Origin: Clostridium sp. NkU-1
GTDB taxonomy: Bacteria; Bacillota_A; Clostridia; Lachnospirales; Lachnospiraceae
Assembly (NCBI GenBank): GCA_001312405.1
Contig: BBDR01000009.1
Span: 1 to 64,000 of the forward strand
Reading direction: 5' to 3'
DNA length: 64,000 bases
The position numbers and the translations under genes are program-made. Under the pieces are notes generated by a model. The model was not told the DNA's origin. It saw only the letters and a program-made list of their open reading frames with translations, and did not search any database. This document shows, one piece after another, positions 20,832-31,436 of this stretch. Position 1 is the stretch's first letter, and every line of letters begins with the position of its first letter.

Positions 20832-20857
20832 CAATTATAAATAATAAGTGACGGATG

Positions 20858-20996
20858 ATGGATCGGAGAGAGAGCACATATCTGTGCCGCCGAAGGGGAA
20901 GGCAGAAACTCTCAGGCAAAAGGATCGGATTCGGACGTAACTCTGGAGAACATTTATGTACCGACGAAGTCAATCTTTCAGGTAAAAGGACAGAGG
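20858..20996 (+). ncRNA. Tandem glycine riboswitch
   Basis: The first aptamer runs from GGAGAGAGAGCAC through GCCGCCGAAGGGGAAGGC to ACTCTCAGGCAAAAGGAT. The second runs from CTCTGGAGAACATTTATG through ACCGACGAAGTCAA to CTTTCAGGTAAAAGGACAGA. Both carry the conserved CCGAAG-type bulge and the TCAGGnAAAAGGA signature of the gcvT aptamer. It precedes gcvT, and an intrinsic terminator overlaps its 3' end, so glycine binding should prevent termination and switch the operon on. Confidence 0.97.
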
Positions 20997-21040
20997 CAGA
21001 CAGGAATATTTGATACGGATATTTCTTTCTGCCTTTTTTT
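20994..21040 (+). terminator. Expression-platform terminator of the glycine riboswitch
   Basis: AGGCAGA pairs with TCTGCCT, with inner AT pairs, followed by T7. Its left arm overlaps the last bases of the second aptamer, so glycine-bound aptamer and terminator should exclude each other. Confidence 0.85.
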
Positions 21041-21101
21041 GTGCATATAAACCGATGATGTTCCTATATTATCATATAAATTATCTAAGGAGGATTAAGA
21101 C

Positions 21102-22185
21102 ATGGAACTAAAAACACCGCTTTATGAGATGCATTTAAAGCATCACGGCAAAATGGTCCCTTTTGCCGGGTATCTGCTTCCCATCCAATATGAAGAGGGG
21201 ATCATAAAGGAGCATATGGCAGTAAGAACAAGGGCAGGGCTTTTTGATGTTTCCCATATGGGGGAAATAAGCTGCAGGGGAAAAGACGCACTTAAAAATC
21301 TGCAGCGGCTGCTGACCAATGATTTTACCGATATGGCAGTCGGACAGGCAAGATACAGCCCCATGTGCAATGAACACGGGGGAACGGTGGATGATCTGAT
21401 TGTTTATAAAAAAAGAAGAAGAGGAGTACTTTATCGTTGTAAATGCTTCCAATAAAGAAAAGGATTACAGGTGGATGCTGGAACATAAATTAGGAGAAGT
21501 GGTGTTTGAAGATATTTCTGATAAAATCACACAAATCGCCCTGCAGGGTCCCAGATCACAGGAAATACTTATGAAACTGACAACAGATATTCCTGAAAAA
21601 TACTATCATGCAATTTTTGATGGAAAAGTGGCAGGAATCACATGCATGGTATCCAGGACTGGTTATACAGGGGAAGATGGTTTTGAGCTTTATTTAGACA
21701 ATGCATATGCTGAGACAATGTGGGAGACCCTCATGGAGGCAGGCAGGGAATACGGACTGATCCCATGCGGACTGGGAGCCAGAGACACTTTGAGGCTGGA
21801 GGCCGGCATGCCGCTGTACGGACATGAAATGAACGATGAAATCAATCCTGTAGAAACCGGTCTTGGGTTTGCTGTCAAAATGCAGAAGGAGGATTTTATC
21901 GGTAAAAGCCATTTGCCGGATAAGGATTCCCTCATAAGAAAACGTGTGGGCTTAAGAGTCACAGGGCGGGGAATCATAAGGGAACAGGAGGATGTACTTG
22001 TAAACGGGAAGAAAGCCGGTTTTACAACATCAGGAACCCATTGCCCCTATCTGGGGTACCCGGCAGCCATGGCTATTTTGGATAAGGAATATGGGAAAAC
22101 AGGGACAAAAGTGACGGTAATCGTACGGGGAAGAGAAGTGGAAGCAGAAGTGGCAGCCCTGCCATTTTATAAAAAATCAAAATAA
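21102..22185 (+). CDS. gcvT: Glycine cleavage system T protein (aminomethyltransferase)
   Basis: GcvT transfers the methylene group from aminomethyl-lipoyl H protein to tetrahydrofolate and releases ammonia. The family motifs are present: GLFDVSHMGEI, QALQGPRSQEIL-like QIALQGPRSQEI, TGYTGEDGFELY, and GARDTLRLEAGMPLYGHE. The frame breaks in the A7 run near 21409-21415; joined, the protein is the usual ~360 residues. AAGGAGG precedes the ATG. It is the first gene of the riboswitch-controlled operon. Confidence 0.96.
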
Positions 22186-22263
22186 TCCATCAAGGATACA
22201 CCCTGTGGGTGTACTTACATGCCCGGAAAACGCGGGCAATAACAAGGAAAAGGAGAAGGAAAC

Positions 22264-22649
22264 ATGAAGGTATTAGAAAATCTGGTTTACACAAAAACAC
22301 ATGAATGGGTGAGATTTGAAGATGAAACAACAGCTGTGGTCGGACTTACGGATCACGCCCAGCAGTCATTGGGGGAGCTTGTTTTCGTCAATCTTCCGGA
22401 AGAAGGTGACGAAACTACAGCCGGTGAACCATTTGCCGATGTGGAATCTGTAAAAGCCGTTTCGGATGTGTATTGCCCGGTGACCGGAGTCGTATCAGAA
22501 GTCAATGAAGAACTTCTGGATGCACCGGAAAAAAATCAATGAGGCTCCTTATGATGCCTGGTTTGTAAAGATAACTGATATTACGGATAAAGAAGAATTC
22601 TTAAGTCCTGAGGAATACGGAGAGTTTGTAAAAAAAAGAAATGGAATAA
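22264..22649 (+). CDS. gcvH: Glycine cleavage system H protein (lipoyl carrier)
   Basis: The ~127-residue carrier has [27 protein letters not shown] and the lipoylation Lys in [10 protein letters not shown]. Two breaks occur: the A7 run near 22530 and the A8 run near 22629, after which the correct frame stops at 22647-22649. Its lipoyl arm shuttles between GcvP, GcvT and Lpd. AAGGAGAAGG lies upstream. The short hairpin-rich gap after gcvT (GGATACACCCTGTGGGTGTA) may tune expression. Confidence 0.95.
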
Positions 22650-22662
22650 AGGAGATCTGCAT

Positions 22663-23984
22663 ATGGGTTCATTTGTACCGGCAACCGATCATGACAGAAA
22701 AGAAATGCTGTCAGCGATCGGAATTGAGAGCATAGAAGACCTTTTCGGGCAGCTCCCCCAGGAAGTTCTGTTAAAGGATGGATTGAATCTTCCCAGTGGA
22801 ATGTCTGAAATGGAAGTGTATAAGAGGATGGAAGGCATTGCCGGAAAAAAATAAGGTATTTCCGGTCATATTCAGAGGGGCAGGCGCTTACAGCCACTAC
22901 ATTCCGTCCATTGTGAAAAGCGTATTATCAAAAGAAACCCTGTACACTGCGTATACCCCGTATCAGGCGGAAATCAGCCAGGGAATCTTACAATCCATAT
23001 ATGAATACCAGACGATGATCTGCGAGCTTACAGGAATGGATGCAGCCAATGCTTCCGTGTATGACGGCGCGGCCGCGGCAGCAGAAGCAGTAGCGATGTG
23101 CAGGGACAGAAAGAAAAACAGGGCCTTTGTATCCGCAGCAGTTCATCCTCAGGTAATGGAGACCATAAAGACTTATTGTTTTGGAAACGGGATAGAACTG
23201 ACTGTTATTCCTGAGAAAGACGGTGTAACGGATCTGGATTTTCTGAAAAAGAATCTGGATAGTCAGGCTGCATGTGTCTATATACAGAATCCCAATTATT
23301 ACGGCAGCCTGGAACCGTCGGCCGAAATTGGAAGTATGGCAAAGGAAGCCGGCGCGCGGTATATCATGGGCGTAAATCCTATTTCCTTAGGGATCATAAA
23401 GACGCCGGCAGAATACGGTGCTGATATTGCAGTGGGAGAGGGGCAGCCCCTTGGACTGCCTCTGGCATTTGGCGGACCATATATCGGCTTCATGGCATGT
23501 ACGAAAGAACTGACCAGAAAGCTGCCGGGAAGGATCGTGGGAGAAACTGTTGATTCCAACGGAAAAACAGGATACGTCCTGACCCTTCAGGCAAGGGAGC
23601 AGCATATCCGGAGAGAAAAAAGCGTTAAGCAACATCTGCTCAAACCAGGCCCTTTGTGCATTGGCAGTGTCAGTCTATTTAGCGGCAATGGGAGCAGAAG
23701 GACTGAAGCAGGCAGCCATACAATGCATGTCAAAGGCTCATTATATGGCAGACCAGTTGGAAGCAATCGGATATCCGGTTGTAAACCGCGGGGAATTCTT
23801 CCACGAATTTGTGACCATTTCAAAGCTTCCGGCAGAAGAGGTGATGAGTGTACTGGAAGAACATGGAATTCTTGGCGGCTATCCTTTAAACGGTGAAAGA
23901 GCGGGACAGATTTTATGGTGCTGTACGGAAATGAATGCAAAGGATGACATTGACCGTGTCATTGGCATTCTGAAGGAGGTGTAA
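22663..23984 (+). CDS. gcvPA: Glycine dehydrogenase (decarboxylating) subunit 1
   Basis: This is the N-terminal half of P protein, as a separate chain in the clostridial style. Motifs include AYTPYQAEISQGILQSIYE, ELTGMDAANASVYDGA, FGGPYIGFMA and LTLQAREQHIRREKA. It supports PLP-dependent decarboxylation of glycine by the catalytic partner GcvPB. Breaks in the A7 run near 22846 and the A6 run near 23618 make three pieces. Joined, it is ~440 residues and ends GERAGQILWCCTEMNAKDDI. TAAAGGAG before the ATG overlaps the gcvH stop. Confidence 0.95.
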
Positions 23985-23988
23985 GGTT

Positions 23989-25451
23989 ATGCTGATATTT
24001 GAAAAGGGACAGGAAGGAAGAAAGATGAGCATCCTGGCGGAATGTGATGTGCCGGTGAGCCTGCCGGAAGAAGGCAGCTTAAGAAAAAAAGAGCCTGCAC
24101 CTTCCACACGTGTCTGAAAATGATATAAGCAGGCATTATACAGAAGCAGCGAAAAAGGCATATGGTGTCAATGATGGTTTTTATCCTCTGGGTTCCTGTA
24201 CCATGAAATATAATCCCAAGATCAATGAAGACGTGGCATCCCTTCCCGGATTTAAGCAGATCCATCCGCTGCAGCCGGAGCATACGGTGCAGGGCTGCAT
24301 GGAGGTACTTAAAACAGCAGAGCAATACTTATGTGAGATTACCGGAATGGACCGCATGACCTTTCAGCCGGCAGCAGGGGCCCACGGTGAATTTACCGGG
24401 CTTTTGCTGATAAAGGCATATCATGAAAGCCGCGGTGACAAAAAAAGAACTAAGATCATTGTACCGGATTCCGCCCATGGAACCAATCCTGCAAGTGCGG
24501 CAATGGTAGGCTTTTCCGTAATCAGTATCCCGTCTGCTGACGACGGCGGAGTAGATTTGGAGGAATTAAAAAAAAGCTGTCGGGGAAGATACGGCCGGAC
24601 TGATGCTGACCAATCCCAATACATTAGGTCTTTTTGATAAAAACATACTGGAAATCACAAAAATCGTTCATGATGCCGGTGGCCTGAATTACTATGACGG
24701 AGCAAATTTAAACGCCGTCATGGGTATGATAAGACCTGGTGATATGGGGTTTGATGTGGTTCATCTAAATCTCCATAAAACCTTTTCTACTCCCCACGGA
24801 GGCGGAGGCCCGGGCAGCGGACCGGTAGGCTGCAAGAATCTCCTGGCTGAATTTTTACCGGGTAACATGGTGGAAGAAGATAAGGGATATCTGTTTCAGC
24901 GTCCGGCTCACACCATTGGACAGGTGAAAAGCTTTAATGGTAACTTTTTGATCGTGGTCAGGGCCATGACGTATTTATTTATGCTTGGAAAGGAAGGAAT
25001 TCCGGAGGCCTCAAAGCATGCCGTTTTAAATGCCAATTACATGATGGCCCAATTAAAGGATGTATATGATATGGCATACCAGGGACCCTGCATGCACGAA
25101 TTTGTCATGAGCCTGGCAAGGCTTAAAAAAGAAACCGGTGTATCAGCCATGGACATAGCAAAGGGCCTTTTGGACCATGGAATCCATCCGCCGACCATGT
25201 ATTTCCCATTGATCGTACCGGAAGCTTTAATGGCAGAACCTACGGAAACGGAGTCAAAGGAAACCTTGGATGAAGTGATTTCTGTATTGCGCAGCCTCCA
25301 TGAAACAGCAATGTCTCATCCGGAAGCTCTGCATCAGGCCCCCATCCATACGCCGGTCACCAGACTTGATGAAGTAAGGGCAGCCAGAAATCCAATGTTA
25401 AAGTATGACTTCTTAGATAAGGAAACAGATAAAGATGATACAGGAAATTAA
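23989..25451 (+). CDS. gcvPB: Glycine dehydrogenase (decarboxylating) subunit 2
   Basis: This subunit carries the PLP-binding Lys in [18 protein letters not shown]. Other motifs are [25 protein letters not shown] and [13 protein letters not shown]. It decarboxylates glycine and loads the aminomethyl group on GcvH. Breaks are in the A7 run near 24085 and the A8 run near 24570. Joined, it is ~487 residues, the normal size. The ATG at 23989 follows the gcvPA stop by four bases, with GAAGGAGG upstream. Confidence 0.95.
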
Positions 25452-26433
25452 ATATATAAATGGAAGCAGCTATGACCCCTATCTGAATCTTGCCATTGAG
25501 GAGTATTTATTAGAAACCGCAGGGCGGGATACCTGTATCCTATACCTTTGGCAGAATGAAAATACCGTTGTAATCGGTAAGAACCAGAATCCATGGAAGG
25601 AATGCAGGATCCGGGAGTTGGAACAGGATGGGGGTCACCTGGTAAGACGCTTTCAGGTGGAGGCGCCGTATTCCATGACCTGGGCAATTTAAATTTTACG
25701 TTCCTTGTAAATAAGAAACATTATGATCTGGATAAACAGCTTGAGGTCATTTTAAGCGGGGTCAAAAAAACTGGGAATCCATGCAGAGAAATCCGGACGG
25801 AACGATATTACCGTGTCAGACAGGAAGTTTTCCGGCAATGCCTTTTATACCAGAGGGGAGAAATGCTATCATCATGGAACCCTGCTGGTTGGTGCAGATA
25901 TGGAGAAGCTTTCCAAATATCTCCAGGTCTCAAAGGATAAGCTGGCCTTAAAAGGAGTGGACTCTGTTAAATCCAGGGTGACTAATCTTTCTGAATATCG
26001 GGCTGACTTAACTATCGATATGCTAAAAGAAAAGCTTCTGGAGGCATTTGAGGAAACTTATGGACGTAAGGCGGTTTTCTGCAGGCAGGAGGACTTAGAC
26101 CGGGAAGCATTGGCGGAGGGAAGAAAGAAATTTTCTTCCTGGGATTGGCTGTACGGGCGAAACATGGATTTCCAGTACGAACTTTCAAAACGGTTTGTAT
26201 GGGGAAATGTAATCTGGCAGTTTCAGGTGAACAGCGGGATCATAAAGGATATCCAATTATTTTCCGACTCCATGGAACCGGATCTTATGGACCGGATCCC
26301 CGGATATATAAAGGGAAGCAAATATGAAAATGAGGATATTTATAATAAGCTGGATCAGGTGCCTGCAGAAACCCAGGCTCAGTCGGCCATGATAAAAGAC
26401 TTAAAAGAGTTTTTTGCTGCTGCAGAATTATAA
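25435..26433 (+). CDS. lplA: Lipoate-protein ligase
   Basis: The family motif, rejoined across breaks near 25645 and in the A7 run near 25765, reads [20 protein letters not shown], followed by [17 protein letters not shown]. The enzyme activates lipoate with ATP and attaches it to the Lys of GcvH. The product is ~332 residues with the C-terminal accessory domain ([20 protein letters not shown]). Its ATG overlaps the end of gcvPB by 17 bases. A salvage ligase here means H protein can be charged from external lipoate. Confidence 0.93.
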
Positions 26434-26451
26434 AGACCAGGGAGGGATAGG

Positions 26452-27863
26452 ATGGAGGAACGATATGATCTGATTGTTATTGGTGCAGGACCGGAGGGTA
26501 TGTAGCAGCGATCAAGGCTGCAAAGCTGGGAATGAAGACAGCGGTGGTAGAAAACCGGGAAGTCGGCGGCACCTGCTTGAACCGGGGCTGTGTTCCGGCA
26601 AAGGCCATGCTTCATGCAGCCAAATTATATCAGGAGGTTCTCTCCGGAGAACGATTTGGAATCATCTCAAAAGAGGTGAGCTATGATTACGGAAAAGTGT
26701 TGTCCTATAAAAATGAAACTTCCGAAAGCCTCAGACTTGGTGTGGAACAGCTCCTTAAGGGAAATAAAGTGGAACGGATCAGCGGGACAGGGTCGCTGAC
26801 AAAGGAAGGAAGGGTCAGGATCAAGACAAAGGAAGGAGAAGAAATCCTTCAGGCAAAACATATCCTGCTGGCAACGGGATCCAAACCGGCTCTTTTGCCT
26901 ATTGAAGGAATCCGCCTTCCCGGAATCATGACCAGCGATGAGATGTTTCAGCTTGATCATGTCCCGGAAAGCCTGCTTATTATAGGCGGCGGGGTCATAG
27001 GGGTGGAGTTTGCCACCGTATTTTCTTCCTTTGGTTCCAAGGTCACATTGCTGGAGGCGGAAGAAAGACTTTTGCCCGGCCTGGATAAAGAGATTTCCCA
27101 AAATGTAAGGCTGCTTTTGAAAAAGAGAGGCGTTGACATTCATACCAAAGCATTTGTCCGGAAGATAGAAAAGGAGGGTCTGGATTTTATCTGTACCTAT
27201 GAAGAGAAGGTAAAAGACAAAGAAAAGCTTGAAGTCTTAAAGACGCCGTACCTGCTTTCAGCCACCGGGCGCATCCCTAATACGGATGGACTGCTGGAAG
27301 AAAAGGCATTACTTAAAATGGACCGGGGCAGGATTGTGGTGAAGGAAAACTTTGAGACAAGTATGCCTGGCGTGTTTGCGATCGGAGATGTTATCGGAGG
27401 TATTCAGCTTGCCCATGCCGCAAGCTCCCAGGGCATCTGCGCGGTGGAAGGAATGAATGGGAAAGAACCGTCCATTGACCTGTCGGTGGTTCCATCATGT
27501 GTTTATACGGATCCTGAAATTGCATGTGTCGGAATAACGGAAGCGGAAGCAAAAGAAAAAGGAATCGAGACAGTTACCGGGAAATTCTTAACCCATGGCA
27601 ACAGTAAATCATTTATTACTAAGGAAGAAAGAGGCTTCGTTAAAGTTGTAACAGATAAGGAAACAGGCGTACTGCTGGGAGCGCAGATGATGTGCGCCAG
27701 AGCTACGGACATGATCGGTGAGATGGGAACTGCCATTTCCAATAAACTTACTGCAGAGCAGCTTTTAAAAGCTATGCGGGCTCATCCTACCTATAATGAA
27801 TCGGTTGCGGAAGCGCTTGAGGACTGTATTGGCGGGGCCATTCATGTACTGCCACGCAGGTAA
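26452..27863 (+). CDS. lpdA: Dihydrolipoyl dehydrogenase (L protein)
   Basis: FAD binding and redox motifs are clear: VIGAGPGGYVA once one G missing near 26497 is restored, then the disulfide pair in GGTCLNRGCVPAKAM, NAD motif IIGGGVIGVEFA, and GVFAIGDV. The C-terminal His-Glu dyad region is AHPTYNESVAEAL. It reoxidises the dihydrolipoyl arm of GcvH with NAD+. It is 18 bases after lplA and completes the system. About 470 residues. Confidence 0.95.
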
Positions 27864-27942
27864 TTGATTATAAAAATTCAGATATGAAAAACATGATATA
27901 TCGGTTCTTATTGCTGAAGAAACCGATATTACAAAGAGTTTT

Positions 27943-27976
27943 GTGAGGCGCACACCTGATCTGTCGGGTGTGCTTG
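27943..27976. repeat. Intergenic hairpin
   Basis: GCACACC and GGGTGTGC pair across a 9-base loop 80 bases after lpdA, without a T run. Between here and 28440 I see no coding region I can support, only frames with many stops. Confidence 0.4.
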
Positions 27977-28473
27977 CCTATATTATAATCTAAGAAAATA
28001 AGATGAAAAGGGTAGTCCGGAAATGATTTTGGAGTATCCTGTTATTTATTCTGCCCATACAGATTCCGCTCGCTATGGAAAAAGTATTCTTTACAATCCT
28101 CCATCAAGAGCACTTTCAAGGATCAGCTGAATCTCTTGCATGGTTGACAGAGAAGATTCAGGGCCTTGGAATTGTCTGGTAAATAGATTCGATTATCAGA
28201 AGTTTAGAGTTAAAATGATTCACATAGAGCCAAAGACCCAAATTTCCGATTATGCTCATTGAGATAAGATTGTGGATTTGAAGATTTCTACCGGGACTTC
28301 TTGCAAAGGCATGGAAAATACAAATAAAGCCGGAAGTAACGGAAAGCAAAAACTAAAAAAATTGTGATTTTTACACAAAATAATTCTGATAATTGTTATA
28401 TAATTATCATTGAATAATTAAAAGAAAATAAATATAATATTAGGGTATCTATTGTTCTTTGAAAAAATCATAT

Positions 28474-28595
28474 CTATATAGCTGTTTAAAACGTAGCTGG
28501 GAACACGCGGCATACTGCTGGTATCATATATACCTATTAGCATATGAGGGTGTTTCGTGGCCACCCAAACCGCCGGCAGTACACCAGTCATATAG
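28474..28595 (+). ncRNA. Candidate structured leader RNA before 8-oxoguanine deaminase
   Basis: A closing stem TACTGC (28513-28518)/GCAGTA (28576-28581) encloses two perfect 5-bp hairpins, GGTAT/ATACC (28520-28534) and GGGTG/CACCC (28548-28566). The unpaired joining segment between the hairpins is TATTAGCATATGA, and AAACCGCCG follows the second. CTGG/CCAG (28497-28500/28584-28587) and CTATA/TATAG can extend the outer stem. This three-way junction sits 45-165 bases before a purine-metabolism gene. It lacks the conserved loop and junction bases of the known guanine-type aptamer. I cannot match it to any riboswitch class from memory, so it is a candidate only. Confidence 0.4.
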
Positions 28596-28640
28596 TCTAT
28601 GAAACAAAGCTTGTTATGTATTTAATACTAGGAGGTAATG

Positions 28641-29998
28641 ATGAAAGGAACCCTGCTTGTAAAGAATGTAAAACATCTTGTGACATGTGACGCTGATGAC
28701 AGACTGTTGGAGGGAGTGAATGTGCTGATCAAGAACGGTGTAATAGCCGAAGTCTGCAGCAATGCACAAACAGCTGATGATGTGATTGACGCATCTGATA
28801 TGGTGATGTATCCGGGACTTATTAATACTCACCATCATTTATATCAAACCTTCAGCCGTAATTTGCCTCAAGTTCAGAGGATGGAATTATTCCCATGGTT
28901 AAAAACTTTATATGAAATCTGGAAGCACGTAGACGAAAACGTGGTTTATTATAGTTCCCTTACCGGACTTGGGGAGCTGTTAAAAACAGGGTGTACCACC
29001 TGTTTAGACCATCATTACGTGTTCCCAAGGCATGCCGGGACAGGGCTTTTGGATGCCCAGTTTTCCGCAGCAGAAGCGCTTGGCATCCGTTTTCACGCCA
29101 CAAGAGGCAGCATGGATTTGAGTGTGAAGGATGGCGGTTTGCCGCCTGATTCCGTTGTCCAGACAGTGGATGAGATTTTAAAAGATTCCGAAGCTGCTGT
29201 CAAAAAGTTCCATGACGGCAGCCCATATTCCATGCGCCAGGTGGCATTGGCTCCATGTTCTCCCTTCAGTGTGACCGGGGAACTTTTGAAGGAATCTGCA
29301 AAGCTGGCCAGAAAGCTGGGGGTAAGACTTCATACTCATCTGGCAGAGACAAAGGATGAGGAGCAATTTACCCTTTCTCACTTTGGTATGCGGCCTTTAG
29401 CATATATGGAAAGCCTGGGCTGGGTAGGCCCGGATGTATGGTATGCCCACGGGATTCATTTTAACGAGGATGAACTGAAACTTTTGGCCAGGACTCAGAC
29501 AGGTGTAGCTCATTGTCCCATCTCCAACATGAAGCTGTCTTCAGGCATCGCTTCCATCCCGGAAATGCTTAATCTGAATGTTCCTGTAGGTTTGGCTGTG
29601 GACGGATCAGCCAGCAACGACGGCTCCAATCTTCTGGAAGAAATGAGAGTGGGTTATCTTCTCCACAGGTTAAATGACAGCCGGAAGGCGCCTGCCGGAT
29701 ATGACATGCTGAAAATCGCAACCAAGGGCAGTGCGAAGGTGCTGGGCCGGGAAGACTTAGGAGAAATTTCTGCAGGTATGGCAGCGGATTTCTTTCTTGT
29801 TAATTTAAACCGTATTGATATGATAGGTGCTCAGTTTGACCCAATGTCGGTTTTGTGTACGGTGGGACTGAAGGGCAGCGTGACTATACGGTTGTAAACG
29901 GTAATATTGTTGTAAAAGAAGGACGGCTGGTGAGAATGGACGAAGAGAATTTGGTTCGGAAAGCGAATGAGACCGTGGCTGACTATTTAAATAATTAA
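28641..29998 (+). CDS. 8-oxoguanine deaminase-like amidohydrolase
   Basis: A metal-dependent amidohydrolase of ~452 residues. The metal ligands are in PGLINTHHHLYQTF, HTHLAETKDE and the late Asp in GLAVDGSASND; an additional motif is HCPISNMKLSSG. ELFPWLKTLYEIWKHVD and ATRGSMDLSVKDGGLPPDS are typical of 8-oxoguanine deaminases, which turn 8-oxoguanine into urate. A missing G near 29885 shifts the frame; beyond it the frame reads DYTVVNGNIVVKEG and stops at 29998. AGGAGG precedes two in-frame ATGs; I use the second. A guanine deaminase or related pterin deaminase is the alternative. Confidence 0.82.
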
Positions 29999-30133
29999 AA
30001 CATTTCCTGCATTACTGAACAGAATGGCGGGAAATGCTGCCCCTCTGTCAGACCGGAAAGATAGAGGGGTAAAAAAATGAATAATTAAAAAAAGTAACTA
30101 AAAAAATATGTGGAAGTTACAAGTTTAAATGAG

Positions 30134-30245
30134 ATTCCCCGTTTTTTGAAGCTTTGCCGCTGGCGATTCAGCATGTGGTGGCAACGGTTTTCGGAGCGCA
30201 GCTGATAGGCGTGGTTCGGATATCTCCAGATATGGTATGTAGTAT
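30134..30245 (+). pseudogene. Remnant of an NCS2-type xanthine/uracil permease
   Basis: With one base restored in the T6 run near 30143-30148, the frame reads EALPLAIQHVVATVFGAQL, the N-terminal helix-1 motif of NCS2 nucleobase permeases, and then degenerates within about 100 bases. No membrane helices follow. A purine permease beside a purine deaminase makes sense, so this looks like a decayed partner gene. Confidence 0.55.
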
Positions 30246-30828
30246 AGCTTTTCATTGTTCGTACTAAATCAGGTAATGCGATATTTACAAATAAATATGA
30301 GATGATATTGTAATAAATATTTATACCCGGTAAAGCCGGGCAAGGTTTGTCTATTATGGGAATACCATTTGCTTATTGTTATTATTCTCTACATATTTAT
30401 AATGCTTATAAATTCAGCTTTCTTTCTGGAAGTATGTGGTAAACAATGGGATATAATAGAACCATTGCTATTAAAAGAAAGAAATAATTATATTGAGAGT
30501 ATAACAATTTCTACTAAAAAAAACATCCAAATCCGTTGTATAACTTTGCTGATAGATTTTATAAAATACCATCCTATCTTCGACGTGCTTATATTGAAAA
30601 GAAGTTAGGGGCATCTTTTAAAATTAAATTAATATTACTATTACTGCCAGTAACATTTTCTTGAAGATATGACTGAAAGAGTTTATTGTCTATACAGAGT
30701 TTTTACCATTAAGCAGGCAACTTAAACTGGAAAATCAATGTAGTTTGAAAGCTCAGATAGTAAATACTATTCCCAAATATATGATGTATAAAATTTAAAA
30801 CGGATATTGATAGAAGCGATATTGTTGA

Positions 30829-31227
30829 AATGTGGAGTATCTTCAATGAGTTGGTGTCCAGGCTGTGCTGTGATGTATGTACATGCAAACGATATAGTAT
30901 ATATGAATCAACAGAGTCATGTTCCGTAGATGAATTTAATGCAGACAGTGAAGCAACTGTCTTTATAGGCATTGAAGTACACCAAAATAATGATATACCG
31001 GAGGAAATGCTAATAAAAAGGTTAGTCTCTAATAAATATGCAAAATTTACTCATACTGGAACCGCTGGATCTACACTTAAAACATACCAGTATATATGGG
31101 GGGGGATGGTTTCCGAATAGCCGATATGAAATCGCCGTCCATGATGATTTTGAATGTTATACAGAAAAAAATTTTAGGGCCTGATAATCCTGATTCTGAA
31201 ATTGATATTTATTTTCCTATAAAGTAA
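30829..31227 (+). pseudogene. GyrI-like/effector-binding domain protein, fragment
   Basis: The frame reads EVHQNNDIPEEMLIKRLVSN and AKFTHTGTAGSTLKTYQYIW. After the G8 run near 31098-31105 the correct frame continues FPNSRYEIAVHDDFECY and ends IDIYFPIK, stopping at 31227. This is the C-terminal half of a GyrI-like/AraC effector-binding domain. The expected N-terminal part is not readable. The 30369-30800 stretch upstream is AT-rich and contains only short frames (for example PSYLRRAYIEKKLGASFK) that I cannot assign, so the gene is probably decayed. Confidence 0.6.
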
Positions 31228-31436
31228 GTTAATAAAATTGTTTAATCAGCCTTATAAAAGGCTTTAGCAGAAAGGGAAAAAAAGAAATAAAGCTCATTTG
31301 ATGTGAGAAATAAAAGATTTAAGAAAATGCCTGCAAAAATGGGAAAACTGATGCGTAATTAATCTTAACATCCTGCTTATTTTGTGGTATTCTTGATATG
31401 TGAGGTTTACAAAATATTATATTTGGAGGCGTTTTA

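Noticed and set aside
21417..24603. Programmed frameshifting in the glycine cleavage genes
   Set aside because: No slippery heptamer-plus-pseudoknot signal is seen and the same A/T-run shift affects unrelated genes all over the window.
28474..28595. Guanine-type purine riboswitch before the deaminase
   Set aside because: The kissing-loop and TTTCTACC-like joining sequences that define that aptamer are absent.
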